From Nostoc sp. 'Peltigera membranacea cyanobiont' N6 (GTDB lineage Bacteria; Cyanobacteriota; Cyanobacteriia; Cyanobacteriales; Nostocaceae), in the NCBI RefSeq assembly GCF_002949735.1, contig NZ_CP026681.1:5052001-5116000 (forward strand): a stretch of DNA of 64,000 nucleotides, in the 5' to 3' direction. This document shows, piece by piece, positions 41,744 to 50,186 of this stretch; the first letter of the stretch is position 1, and each line of letters starts with the position of its first letter. The translations under genes and the position numbers were made by a program. Under the pieces are notes generated by a model. It ran no database searches and was not told the DNA's origin. It saw nothing but the letters and a program-made list of their open reading frames with translations.

Positions 41744-42514
41744 CATTTGCCGTCGAGCTTCGTACAACATTAAAGCAGCTGCGATCGCTACATTCAAAGA
41801 TTCTACCCCAGGACTCAAAGGAATTCTGACTTGTTTATCTGCGATCGCTAATAAATCTGCTGACAATCCAGCACCTTCATTTCCTAGTAAAATCAGACTG
41901 GGTTTGCGCCAGTCCACATCCCAATAAGTTAAAGTCGCACTGGGTAAGGTTGCCACTACCTGCATTCCTGCTTGCTGACTTTGTTGAACTGTAGCTTTTA
42001 AATCTTCGGTTACAGCCGTTGCTAGGCGAAACCATTGCCCTGCTGAAGCCCGAAGAACTTTCGGACTGTCTAAATCTACACTATCTCCACTTACCCACAA
42101 ACCTGATGCTCCCACCGCCGCCGCAGTGCGAATCATCGTCCCCAGGTTTCCCGGATCTTGCACCGTTTCTAGAGCTAGGACTAAACCAGTAAATGGTAGT
42201 TGAGTTTGGCTATCACTTCGTTTTGCCGTTGCCACCACACCATCTGGTTGGACTGTAGTAGCGATCGCATTTAATACTTCCTCGCTGACAATCTCGGTGC
42301 GATCGCTTTTAGCACAAGCCTCTTCCCAAAGTGACGAGTGGGATGCTTGCCAATCTTGAGTACAACACACCGTTTCTAGTGGGTAATTAACCGCAAAAGC
42401 TTCTTCTAACAGGTGCGTCCCTTCCAGCAAAAATAACTGCTGTTTATGTCGCTCCTTGGTGGAGTGGAGTTTGCGAATCTGCTTAACTAGAGAATTTTGT
42501 AAACTGGTTAACAC
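41732..42514 (-). CDS. TrmH/SpoU family RNA 2'-O-methyltransferase
   Basis: The 260-aa product has a short N-terminal RNA-binding domain and a SPOUT knot: LVLALETVQDPGNLGTMIRT (motif 1), LILLGNEGAGLSADLL (motif 2) and RIPLSPGVESLNVAIAAALM (motif 3). It should transfer a methyl group to a ribose in rRNA or tRNA; the target site cannot be told. The C-terminal MRRD comes from a palindromic repeat, so the natural end of the gene may have been altered by repeat insertion. It lies upstream of nothing in the same direction. Confidence 0.9.
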   Translation of the reverse strand: MLTSLQNSLVKQIRKLHSTKERHKQQLFLLEGTHLLEEAFAVNYPLETVCCTQDWQASHSSLWEEACAKSDRTEIVSEEVLNAIATTVQPDGVVATAKRSDSQTQLPFTGLVLALETVQDPGNLGTMIRTAAAVGASGLWVSGDSVDLDSPKVLRASAGQWFRLATAVTEDLKATVQQSQQAGMQVVATLPSATLTYWDVDWRKPSLILLGNEGAGLSADLLAIADKQVRIPLSPGVESLNVAIAAALMLYEARRQMRRD

Positions 42515-42578
42515 TATTTTATATTTTGGATTTTGGATTAATCTAAAATTGGCAATCTAAAATCCAAAATTGATGATA

Positions 42579-42659
42579 TGCGGAACCCGGGACTTGAACC
42601 CGGAAGCCTTGCGGCACTAGAACCTGAATCTAGCGCGTCTGCCATTCCGCCAGTTCCGC
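42579..42659 (-). tRNA. tRNA-Leu (anticodon CAG)
   Basis: The minus strand folds with acceptor GCGGAAC/GTTCCGC and discriminator A, D arm TGGCGGAATGGCAGACGCG, anticodon stem CTAGA/TCTAG around TTCAGGT (anticodon CAG), a long class II variable arm GTGCCGCAAGGCTT and T arm CCGGG-TTCAAGT-CCCGG. Confidence 0.97.
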
Positions 42660-42726
42660 TGGTACTTGTCTTTATCGACAATTTTATTAATATGACGTAA
42701 AATTTTATCTTTGTCAAGTAAAAATA

Positions 42727-42767
42727 GAAAAACTCGTGAAAAATTTCAGATTTTTCACGAGTTTTTC
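42727..42767. terminator. 18-bp perfect hairpin flanked by T-tracts, between divergent tRNA-Leu and murA
   Basis: GAAAAACTCGTGAAAAAT-ttcag-ATTTTTCACGAGTTTTTC is fully paired and has A/T tracts on both sides, as in a bidirectional terminator. It is unusual because it lies upstream of both neighbours (tRNA-Leu on minus, murA on plus). It could isolate their promoters or end an unseen transcript. Confidence 0.5.
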
Positions 42768-43068
42768 TGCGGATTAGGTCGAATCAAAATATTAACTGAA
42801 CTGTACAGCATTGATTTTTAGAGAACACTTAAGTTATTTTACTGAGTATTTAATTTTGCTTAAAACTACTACTTATTCGGTCTTTTTTATTAAATTTTTC
42901 AAAATCTTAAAAAGCTTGCTATCACTCACTCATAGCCTTTATTTTTCCTCAAAAAGCAATTTTTTGATGGAAGATGTTGCCTCAAAACGTGGACAATTTG
43001 AATCTTTACTGTAGAATCAAAACCAACTTCAAACATATAAAATACGTATTACTTTTGGAGGTAGGCTT

Positions 43069-44436
43069 ATCAATCCTTCTACCAGCTTACCAGATGCCAA
43101 AATTGCTCCCGAAGCAGACTCCTCAGTCTTGCAAATTTGGGGCGGGCATCCTTTGCGTGGTCATGTGAAAATTAGCGGGGCAAAAAATGCAGCATTGGTA
43201 ATCATGGCTGGAGCCTTGCTGTGTCCGGGCGATTGTCGTATCCGTAATGTCCCCTTATTAGCGGACGTAGAGCGGATGGGTCAGGTATTATCGGCTTTGG
43301 GTGTAAGTTTAACCCGGCAAGGCGATATTTTAGACATCAACGCCAGCGAAATTAAAACATCAAAAGCTCCCTACGAACTAGTTACCCAACTGAGGGCGAG
43401 TTTTTTCGCCATTGGAGCTATTCTTGCCAGATTGGGAGTAGCGCAGATGCCCTTACCAGGCGGTTGTGCTATTGGGGCAAGACCAGTTGACTTGCATGTG
43501 CGCGGACTGCAAGCAATGGGCGCTGAGGTACAGATTGAGCATGGCATTTGTAACGCCTATGTCCCTGGCAGCAGCCGGAGATTAAAAGGTGCGAAGATTT
43601 ACTTAGATATCGCCAGCGTTGGAGCGACGGAAAACTTGATGATGGCGGCTACCCTGGCAGAGGGTGAAACCATTATCGAAAATGCAGCCAGAGAACCAGA
43701 AGTAGTTGATTTAGCTAACTTCTGTAACGCGATGGGAGCGAAAATCAAAGGGGCGGGGACTAGCAGGATTATTGTTGAAGGAGTCCCCAAATTGCATTCT
43801 GTTGATTACAGTATTATCCCCGATCGCATTGAGGCCGGGACATTTTTATTGGCAGCAGCAATTACCCGTTCCGAACTTACCCTCTCACCTGTGGCTCCAG
43901 AACATCTTATCCCAGTGATTGCCAAGCTGCGGGATATTGGGGTGACAATAATCGAGGATAAGCCGGAACATTTACACATTCTGCCAGCAGAAACCCTCAA
44001 AGCTACGGATATTGAAACTCAATACCATCCGGGTTTTCCCACAGATATGCAAGCGCCATTCATGGCTTTGCTGACATTGGCCGAAGGCGACAGTGTGATT
44101 AACGAATCCGTCTTTGAAAATCGCTTGCGTCATGCCTCAGAGTTGAATCGCTTGGGGGCAGATATTCGTGTCAAAGGCAACGCTGCTTTCGTTCGGGGAG
44201 TGCCAAAATTATCTGGCGCACCCGTATTAGGCACAGACTTACGAGCATCAGCTGCATTAGTTATTGCCGGACTAGCGGCAGAAGGACAAACCACAATTCA
44301 GGGATTACAGCACCTCGATCGCGGCTACGATCGACTCGATATGAAGTTGCAGCAATTGGGAGCTAAAATCCTCCGTGTGGGCGAAACATCAGCAGATGCC
44401 GAAATCGCTGCCAGCATCACTAGCCTTTCAAGTTGA
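43069..44436 (+). CDS. murA: UDP-N-acetylglucosamine 1-carboxyvinyltransferase
   Basis: MurA transfers enolpyruvate to UDP-GlcNAc, the first committed peptidoglycan step. Motifs: HVKISGAKNAALVIMAGALL, LRASFFAIGAILARLGVAQM, the catalytic cysteine in LPGGCAIGARPVDLH and GFPTDMQAPFMALL. The frame opens at a TAG at 42,010 plus one kilobase upstream (43012-43014) and contains no ATG or GTG before residue 21. GGAGG stands 7 bp before ATC at 43069, after which NPSTSLPDAKIAPEAD follows, matching the MNP-type start of Nostoc MurA. The start thus appears to be ATC; TTG at 43129 is the alternative but would remove conserved sequence. Confidence 0.95.
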   Translation: MNPSTSLPDAKIAPEADSSVLQIWGGHPLRGHVKISGAKNAALVIMAGALLCPGDCRIRNVPLLADVERMGQVLSALGVSLTRQGDILDINASEIKTSKAPYELVTQLRASFFAIGAILARLGVAQMPLPGGCAIGARPVDLHVRGLQAMGAEVQIEHGICNAYVPGSSRRLKGAKIYLDIASVGATENLMMAATLAEGETIIENAAREPEVVDLANFCNAMGAKIKGAGTSRIIVEGVPKLHSVDYSIIPDRIEAGTFLLAAAITRSELTLSPVAPEHLIPVIAKLRDIGVTIIEDKPEHLHILPAETLKATDIETQYHPGFPTDMQAPFMALLTLAEGDSVINESVFENRLRHASELNRLGADIRVKGNAAFVRGVPKLSGAPVLGTDLRASAALVIAGLAAEGQTTIQGLQHLDRGYDRLDMKLQQLGAKILRVGETSADAEIAASITSLSS

Positions 44437-44642
44437 AATTGATAGGTTGAGACTGACGGCGAAACAAGGGAAGAGAGAAATCTAAACGCCAACTTCCGGC
44501 GCTCAAAATTTCGGGGAGACAAGGTAAAATTTTCTCCCCCTGCTCCCCTGCCCACCCTGGTTAAATCGTTATACTAACTGTGGGTGGCTGTTTATTTAAC
44601 CAGCCAGATTCCATAGTTGTGTTTTTTATAGCTTGTTGCACT

Positions 44643-45521
44643 ATGTCTTTCTTCAAAACCCCTCTGATTGGTTTAAAAGCTGACTCATTTCGTCATCCAT
44701 TAGACCTGGAAGCTACTAAAACGCTCAAGCAAATCCCAGGCATAGATATGTTGGTGCGAAATTGGCTCGGGCCAATGGCAGAGCAGGTTTTCTATGTAGA
44801 AAATATTGCTTCCAGCATTCTGGTGGGTGAAAAACAACTACCAGATTTACACAAGCTATTGTTAAACGCTTGTGAAATTCTGGATATAGAACCTCCCCAG
44901 TTGTACGTCCGCCAACATCCGGCTCCCAACGCCTATACTTTTGCTGTGCGGGGTAAACAGCCCTTTGTGGTGATCCACACATCCCTAATTGATATCCTCA
45001 CCCCAGAGGAAATCCAGGCAGTAATTGCCCACGAGTTGGGACATCTCAAGTGTGACCATAGCGTTTACTTGACCCCTGTAAATTTATTAATATTAGCTGC
45101 GGCGATTGTGCCCAATGTCGGAACCTTCGTTGCTCAAGCGATACAGGCACAGCTTTTAGAATGGGTGCGCTGTGCTGAGTTTACCTGCGATCGCGCCGCA
45201 TTACTAGCAACCCAAGACCCGAAAGTTGTGATGTCAGTGTTGATGAAGCTGGCGGGTGGTTCCCCGACTTTAGCGCCACAACTAAATCTTGATGCCTTTG
45301 TTGCCCAAGCCCGCGCTTATGATGACATTAGCAAGACCGAATTAGGTGAAATGGTCAAAGCCGCCCGCACAGCCCAATTAACCCATCCAGTGCCAGTGCT
45401 ACGGGCACGAGAAATTGACCGTTGGGCAAGCAGCACAGAATATCAATCTTTAATCCAAAGTCATGGATTGAAGTCTACAAGTAATGAAGTTGCCCCCAAA
45501 GGCGGATGGCGAAACTGGTAG
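44643..45521 (+). CDS. M48 family zinc metalloprotease
   Basis: The 292-aa product (ATG 44643; an upstream in-frame start adds 21 poor residues) contains the M48 motif AVIAHELGHLKCDH (HExxH), preceded by LIDILTPEEIQ, and a later acidic ligand in RCAEFTCDRAALLATQDP. One or two hydrophobic segments near LILAAAIVPNVGTFVAQAI could embed it in the membrane. It resembles HtpX/YggG-like proteases for protein quality control; the substrate is unknown. It follows murA by about 200 bp on the same strand. Confidence 0.88.
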   Translation: MSFFKTPLIGLKADSFRHPLDLEATKTLKQIPGIDMLVRNWLGPMAEQVFYVENIASSILVGEKQLPDLHKLLLNACEILDIEPPQLYVRQHPAPNAYTFAVRGKQPFVVIHTSLIDILTPEEIQAVIAHELGHLKCDHSVYLTPVNLLILAAAIVPNVGTFVAQAIQAQLLEWVRCAEFTCDRAALLATQDPKVVMSVLMKLAGGSPTLAPQLNLDAFVAQARAYDDISKTELGEMVKAARTAQLTHPVPVLRAREIDRWASSTEYQSLIQSHGLKSTSNEVAPKGGWRNW

Positions 45522-45774
45522 AGTTAGTAATGCGATCGCAATTACGAAATTTCTTCAGATAAGCTCTGGGCGATGTCTACAACGGGCTACGCCTACGCAC
45601 TGTGATGTAAAATACTGGTTCAGCCCAAAAATCAGCTAATGACCTTTTTTAATTAAAAGTTAAAAATTATTCTTCTTGATTAATTTTTAATTAATTTTAG
45701 CTACAAGCCCCCACTGATACCGCAGCGCTGGCTCGTTCTAAAGCATCTTGGAATTTTTAATTAATAATTTTTAA
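45522..45774. other. Intergenic sequence with AT-rich TTTTTAATTAA repeats
   Basis: Several copies of AATTTTTAATTAAT-like sequence lie at 45640-45775, just before the nuclease remnant. No gene seen. Confidence 0.3.
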
Positions 45775-46140
45775 TTGGAGCTAAGGCCCCAAAATAATCC
45801 CTTACGTTCCAAAGCAATTGATTTATTATTGAATCTAAAGACTACCTTAGAATTCAATCAAAACATAGACGAGGAGGATAGAGATTTAATTATGCGCCTA
45901 TCACCTATTTACGAGCAAAAATTAGCAGAAGTTAAACAAGAAGGAATTCAAGAAGGAATTCAAGAAGGAATTCAAGTAGAACGTCGTAATCTGATAGAGA
46001 ATTTGTTGCGAGTTCGCTTTGGTTCGTTAGATGCAGAACTAAGAGTAATTACAGAAGCTTTATTGACATTATCTCCAGAGGAATTTACTCCTTTATTACT
46101 GCAACTATCCAGAGAAGAATTATTAGAAAGGTTCCTTTAA
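45775..46140 (+). pseudogene. C-terminal remnant of an Rpn/PD-(D/E)XK transposase-like nuclease
   Basis: The 121-aa frame begins with TTG and contains the tandem pentapeptide-like stretch EGIQEGIQEGIQVERRNLIE and LRVRFGSLDAELRVI...LSREELLERF, the usual tail of Rpn-family (PDDEXK_2) proteins and DUF4351-type nucleases in cyanobacteria. The nuclease core of about 200 residues is missing. The intergenic sequence before it is AT-rich repeat material, so the 5' part has been replaced. It is probably nonfunctional. Confidence 0.6.
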
Positions 46141-46212
46141 AATAACTCAGTTACTAATAAATCGAACAATCGGATTAAAAAACATCCCATTGCTTAACCT
46201 ACAGCCTCTACC

Positions 46213-47334
46213 ATGACAGTTGTACCCAACGACCATCGCTTTCAACCCATAAATCTCTTTGAGTACGAAAAGCTAGCAAAAGAGCATCTGTCTCAAATGA
46301 CCCTCGATTACTATAGCAGTGGTGCTTGGGATGAAATCACATTACGAGATAATCGTGCTGCCTTTGAGCGAGTCAAGTTACGACCTCGGATATTAGTTGA
46401 TGTTAGCGATCGCAATCTAACTACCTCCATTTTAGGACAACCCCTGCAACTACCTTTGTTAATTGCGCCGATGGCTTTTCAATGTCTAGCCCATCCAGAC
46501 GGAGAAGTGGCTACGGCTCTAGCCGCCGCATCAGCTGGTATAGGTATGGTATTAAGTACAATGTCCACCAAGAGCATTGAAGAAGTAGCGACTGCGTGTG
46601 ATAAATTTCCAGATTCTCTGCGATGGTTCCAGCTTTACATTCATAAAGACCGAGGATTAACTCGTGCTTTGGTAGAAAAAGCCTATAAAGCTGGGTACAA
46701 AGCACTTTGTCTGACAGTAGATGCACCTCTTCTCGGACAGAGGGAGAGAGATAGACGTAACGAGTTTGCTTTACCCCTAGACTTACATTTGGCTAATCTT
46801 GCCACCATCTCAGGGCTAGATATTTCCCATGAAAAAGGCGAATCTGGGTTATTTACCTATTTTGCCCAACAGCTAAACCCAGCAGTAACATGGGACGATT
46901 TGGAATGGTTGCAATCTTTATCTCCACTACCTTTAATTATCAAAGGAGTTTTACGGGGAGATGATGCTGTGCGGGCTGTAGAATATGGAGCCAAAGCAAT
47001 TGTTGTTTCCAATCATGGTGGCAGACAACTCGATGGTGCGATCGCTTCTCTAGATGCCCTAGTTGAAATAGTAGCAGCAGTGGATGGTAAAGTAGAAGTG
47101 CTGCTAGATGGGGGCATTCGCAGAGGTACAGACATTCTCAAAGCTCTGGCGTTAGGGGCAAAAGCAGTACTAATCGGACGACCTATTTTATGGGGACTAG
47201 CAGTAGCAGGACAAGTCGGTGTATCTCACGTCATCTCACTGTTACAAGATGAGTTGAATATAGGGATGGCACTTAGCGGCTGTGCAAAACTACAGGATAT
47301 TAACCCTAGTTTATTGACCTTGCCACGTCTTTAA
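46213..47334 (+). CDS. FMN-dependent alpha-hydroxyacid oxidase (lactate/glycolate oxidase type)
   Basis: The 373-aa product is a TIM barrel that oxidises a 2-hydroxyacid through FMN. Features: N-terminal YYSSGAWDEITLRDN, LLIAPMAFQCLAHPDGE (FMN binding), WFQLYIHKDRGLTRALVEKA, the substrate and base residues in VVSNHGGRQLDG and the phosphate site LLDGGIRRGTDILKALALGA, VLIGRP. All active-site residues are present. Nostoc-type enzymes of this family are known to favour L-lactate and those of plants glycolate; the sequence alone does not let me separate them here. An imperfect inverted repeat follows the stop. Confidence 0.92.
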   Translation: MTVVPNDHRFQPINLFEYEKLAKEHLSQMTLDYYSSGAWDEITLRDNRAAFERVKLRPRILVDVSDRNLTTSILGQPLQLPLLIAPMAFQCLAHPDGEVATALAAASAGIGMVLSTMSTKSIEEVATACDKFPDSLRWFQLYIHKDRGLTRALVEKAYKAGYKALCLTVDAPLLGQRERDRRNEFALPLDLHLANLATISGLDISHEKGESGLFTYFAQQLNPAVTWDDLEWLQSLSPLPLIIKGVLRGDDAVRAVEYGAKAIVVSNHGGRQLDGAIASLDALVEIVAAVDGKVEVLLDGGIRRGTDILKALALGAKAVLIGRPILWGLAVAGQVGVSHVISLLQDELNIGMALSGCAKLQDINPSLLTLPRL

Positions 47335-47344
47335 GTCTTATATT

Positions 47345-47409
47345 AGGGACTTCCAAATAAAAAAATACTCACCCCACAAGATTGGGTAATTTATTTGTTG
47401 GAAGTCCCT
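47345..47409. repeat. Imperfect inverted-repeat element, AGGGACTTCCAA arms
   Basis: AGGGACTTCCAA-ATAAA on the left pairs with TTTAT-TTG-TTGGAAGTCCCT on the right across a loop containing CTCACCCCACAAGATTGGGT. The arms and size suit a small nonautonomous (MITE-like) element or its end pair. It starts 11 bp after the oxidase stop and may also terminate it. Confidence 0.7.
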
Positions 47410-47512
47410 TATGGTTATTAGAGCTATGATTCCAAAAAAAACTTTGAGAATTAAATTTCAAAGTTGTGACAAAATCCCTTAACTAGAGTATGATAGTTAA
47501 GTTGGATCTAAT

Positions 47513-47596
47513 GGGCGGGTGGCGGAATTGGTAGACGCACCACACTCAAAATGTGGCGGCCTTACGGTCATAGGAGTTCGATTCTCCTCCTGCCCA
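47513..47596 (+). tRNA. tRNA-Leu (anticodon CAA)
   Basis: 84-nt cloverleaf: acceptor GGGCGGG/CCTGCCC with discriminator A, D arm TGGCGGAATTGGTAGACGC, anticodon stem CCACA/TGTGG around CTCAAAA (anticodon CAA), class II variable arm CGGCCTTACGGTCAT and T arm AGGAG-TTCGATT-CTCCT. CCA is not encoded. Confidence 0.97.
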
Positions 47597-47628
47597 CTAT
47601 CAAGTAAATAGTAAAGAGGTTATAAATT

Positions 47629-47880
47629 ATGCGCCTCAAAAGATGGGAATCTCCCCGTAAAGAAGGCAGAAATGACAAAGGCAGAGGTGGTTCTGCTAGG
47701 AAGCGACAACTCAAAAAGCAAAGGCAAATGTTACGGCAAAGGCTTAAAGAAGCTAACAAACCAGAGAATAACAAAAATAATAGAGCAGGGGAAGATAAGT
47801 TTATCTTCCCCTTCTTTTTTGAGTTTTTATTTCAGAAAGAAATCAAGCTTAGGTATTTTTCAATACATAGACAAAATTGA
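47629..47880 (+). CDS. Small basic hypothetical protein with a terminator inside its 3' end
   Basis: The frame starts 33 bp after tRNA-Leu, with AGAGG 9 bp before the ATG. The first 50 residues are extremely basic (MRLKRWESPRKEGRNDKGRG, KRQLKKQRQMLRQRLKEANK), as in nucleic-acid-binding peptides. A strong terminator hairpin spans 47787-47820, inside the last third of the frame, so a full-length message would rarely form. Either the true end differs (a frameshift is possible) or the frame is fortuitous. I do not recognise a family. Confidence 0.35.
   Translation: MRLKRWESPRKEGRNDKGRGGSARKRQLKKQRQMLRQRLKEANKPENNKNNRAGEDKFIFPFFFEFLFQKEIKLRYFSIHRQN
47787..47820 (+). terminator. Rho-independent terminator
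   Basis: AGGGGAAGATAA and TTATCTTCCCCT form a perfect 12-bp stem with a two-base loop, followed by TCTTTTTT. It probably ends transcription from tRNA-Leu(CAA) and the small basic frame. Confidence 0.85.
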
Positions 47881-48371
47881 ATCTGTTGTAGCATTGGAAG
47901 ATTGCGATAAAAATTTATTCGCAATTATTTAAAATATACTAACTAAAATTAAACCTCTTAAGCGCATACTTACGTGTCAAAATCAGCAAACTGAGTAGCT
48001 GATATCTTAACTTTTTCAAGCAAGAATTACGTAAAATATGTTACTCAGTGACAAATTTTCTATAAGAATTTATCGCAATTGTAATGCTTGCATAAACTAA
48101 TCAAAAATTAATTATGAAGAAAGGATGAATTTTGTCAACCAACCTCTTAAATCTTTAGCTTAAAACAGTAAGCTAGGACACAACAGCAAGTAAATCTAGT
48201 ATTACTGACTTAAGCCAAAAGTATACTAAGAACGCAATTGCACCTCCACGTGTTAACTTCCAATGATGAGACAAGCCTACAAAAAGTCAGGAGTCATCCA
48301 ATCCGAATTATTCAATATTTGGAATGGTCTATGTAATCTATGGATTTTTTTCTTGGACACAGGAGTTATTG
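47881..48371. other. Intergenic region, 491 bp, no gene seen
   Basis: AT-rich, with the promoter of the glycosyltransferase gene. AGGAG at 48361-48365 is the ribosome site for the ATG at 48372. Nothing else is recognised. Confidence 0.35.
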
Positions 48372-49169
48372 ATGGTGGCAAGAGTGCCTCTACCTACTAA
48401 AAAAGTGCTTGATTTTCCTATTACTGCTTTACGCTTTGACCTTCAGATACAAACAATACTGAAGTGGGCAAGTAGGCGTGAAAGTAAAAGTGTGTATGTA
48501 GCCAATGTACACATGCTCATTGAAGCTCATTGGAATCCAGAATTTGCTACCGTATTGCGAAATGCAGATATAGTTACTCCTGATGGTATGCCTCTTGTAT
48601 GGATGATGCGAAAAATGGGCGCGTCTCACCAAGACCGTGTAGCTGGGATGGATATCTTTCTGGCATTGTGTCAGCGAACTCAAACACAAAATCTTAGTAT
48701 TTTCTTTGTCGGTTCCCAAACAGAAATTCTCTCTAGGATGCAAAAAAGGTTAGAGAAGGAATTTCCACAGATGAAGATTGCGGCGATGGAGCCTCTACCC
48801 TTTCGTCCCCTAACTGAAACTGAAGACGAAGCTTTGGTTAAAAAGATTAATTCTAGTGGTGCCAGTGCCGTCTTGGTATCCCTGGGATGTCCTAAGCAAG
48901 AAAATTGGATAGCTCAACATAAGGGTAAGATACAAGCTGTGATGATTGGACTGGGTGGAGTTTTTCCAGTTTATGCAGGAATTCACAAGCGTGCGCCCCG
49001 CATAATTCGAGACTTAGGACTTGAATGGCTGTATCGATGGATTCAAGAACCGCGCCGACTTTGCAGCCGCTATGCTAAGACCATTCCACTATTTCTATGG
49101 CTGGCTACAAAGCAACTACTATCATCAAGTCGGATTGCAGCAGTCTTCCTTCACGAGACTGGGGATTAA
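48372..49169 (+). CDS. WecG/TagA/CpsF family glycosyltransferase
   Basis: The 265-aa product (ATG 48372, AGGAG 6 bp before; the frame also opens 16 codons upstream) has the family core: VYVANVHMLIEAHWNPEFAT, LRNADIVTPDGMPLVWMMRK, RVAGMDIFLALCQR, FFVGSQTEILSRM, SLGCPKQENWIAQHKGKIQA and GLGGVFPVYAGIHKRAPRII. These enzymes transfer N-acetylmannosaminuronate or N-acetylmannosamine-like sugars to undecaprenyl-linked acceptors. It probably builds an exopolysaccharide or envelope glycan; the sugar is not determinable. Confidence 0.92.
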   Translation: MVARVPLPTKKVLDFPITALRFDLQIQTILKWASRRESKSVYVANVHMLIEAHWNPEFATVLRNADIVTPDGMPLVWMMRKMGASHQDRVAGMDIFLALCQRTQTQNLSIFFVGSQTEILSRMQKRLEKEFPQMKIAAMEPLPFRPLTETEDEALVKKINSSGASAVLVSLGCPKQENWIAQHKGKIQAVMIGLGGVFPVYAGIHKRAPRIIRDLGLEWLYRWIQEPRRLCSRYAKTIPLFLWLATKQLLSSSRIAAVFLHETGD

Positions 49170-49336
49170 GAAAAAGTGAAAAGAAATAATCTAGTTGCCC
49201 CTAGCTTTGATATTCAAAGCTAGGGGCAGCTTTTTGAGCTTAAATTTTATAGTAAAAATCCATTATCTGAAATAAACCATTAAAGTACTTGACATTAACC
49301 TAGGACTAAGTGTTATATTAACTAGAGTAAGCGCGT

Positions 49337-49408
49337 TGGGGCGTCGCCAAGTGGTAAGGCAGCGGGTTTTGGTCTCGCCATCCCTGGGTTCGAATCCTAG
49401 CGCCCCAG
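49337..49408 (+). tRNA. tRNA-Gln (anticodon TTG)
   Basis: 72-nt cloverleaf: acceptor TGGGGCG/CGCCCCA with discriminator G, D arm TCGCCAAGTGGTAAGGCA, anticodon stem GCGGG/CTCGC around TTTTGGT (anticodon TTG) and T arm CTGGG-TTCGAAT-CCTAG. A terminator begins three bases later. Confidence 0.97.
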
Positions 49409-49410
49409 TA

Positions 49411-49452
49411 AATCTAGAAGACAGGTATGAAAGCCTGTCTTCTAGATTTTTT
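49411..49452 (+). terminator. Rho-independent terminator after tRNA-Gln
   Basis: AATCTAGAAGACAGG and CCTGTCTTCTAGATT form a perfect 15-bp stem around TATGAAAG, followed by TTTT. Confidence 0.93.
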
Positions 49453-49499
49453 AATTAAATATTTTAAGATGCATTGAAACGCATCTAATTCTATAAATG

Positions 49500-49979
49500 T
49501 TACTTATCAGGCGATTTGAGAGCTCGATCGAGAATCTGGCGAGCCTGTTCTGCTTTAGATCGCGCTTCTTGGTAACGCACATTAGCTTGAGCAAAATTTT
49601 TGAGGACTTTAAAACCTTCCTTGAGTCGATTAATTTCCTCTTCAGTCACCGAATCATCGGTGAATAGAACGTCAACCGCTTTGCGAATTTCTAACGCTTC
49701 AGATCGTGACTCTTGAACTTTTAGCTTGAGTGTAGCTAGGTTACTTAAAACCTGGACAGCTTGTGTAATGGTATCCTCACCGCTAGCAGTATCAATAGGT
49801 GACTCTTTAACCTCAATTAATTGTTGAGGGCCAAATCCTTCTTCTAGTTCCGTGGGTAGCTTACCTGCATCCATCAGTTCCATCAGTTGATCCATTGCTT
49901 TATCACGGGCTTTGGCTGAATCTTTTCCAGAAACAGTAAGGATAATTTCTGGACTTTGAGCGAGAGTATATTGAACCAT
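49500..49979 (-). CDS. Conserved hypothetical helical protein
   Basis: From ATG at 49979 the product is 159 aa (an upstream start at 50009 is possible). It begins MVQYTLAQSPEIILTVSGKD, a strand pair, followed by the helix AKARDKAMDQLMELMDAGKL, then acidic and long helical segments (TLKLKVQESRSEALEIRKAV, QEARSKAEQARQILDRALKS). There is no signal or membrane segment. It is reminiscent of conserved cyanobacterial proteins of unknown function; I cannot name a family. It is divergent from the 50187 membrane protein gene, 207 bp away. Confidence 0.65.
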   Translation of the reverse strand: MVQYTLAQSPEIILTVSGKDSAKARDKAMDQLMELMDAGKLPTELEEGFGPQQLIEVKESPIDTASGEDTITQAVQVLSNLATLKLKVQESRSEALEIRKAVDVLFTDDSVTEEEINRLKEGFKVLKNFAQANVRYQEARSKAEQARQILDRALKSPDK

Positions 49980-50186
49980 ATTTGAGCAGAAAATTTGCTG
50001 GTTAACCAAGCTGAGGGAAACAATTATAACATGTTGCGTGTCAGGTCATTTGTTGGTTTATCTGTTTCGATGTCGGGTTGCCAAATTGATGTAATTTCAT
50101 CCTTTATTCCTACCTGGGCTAAGTCGATCAAAATAAAACTTTATACTTAAGAATAGGGTAATAAGTTTCAACAGGAGGGGAGAGCA

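Noticed and set aside
42811..43014. 67-codon frame before murA
   Set aside because: No ribosome site, AT-rich low-complexity hydrophobic composition, and it lies in the probable promoter/leader of murA.
47672..47932. Alternative 86-codon frame over the terminator after tRNA-Leu
   Set aside because: It begins within the basic frame and passes through the terminator stem; no ribosome site.
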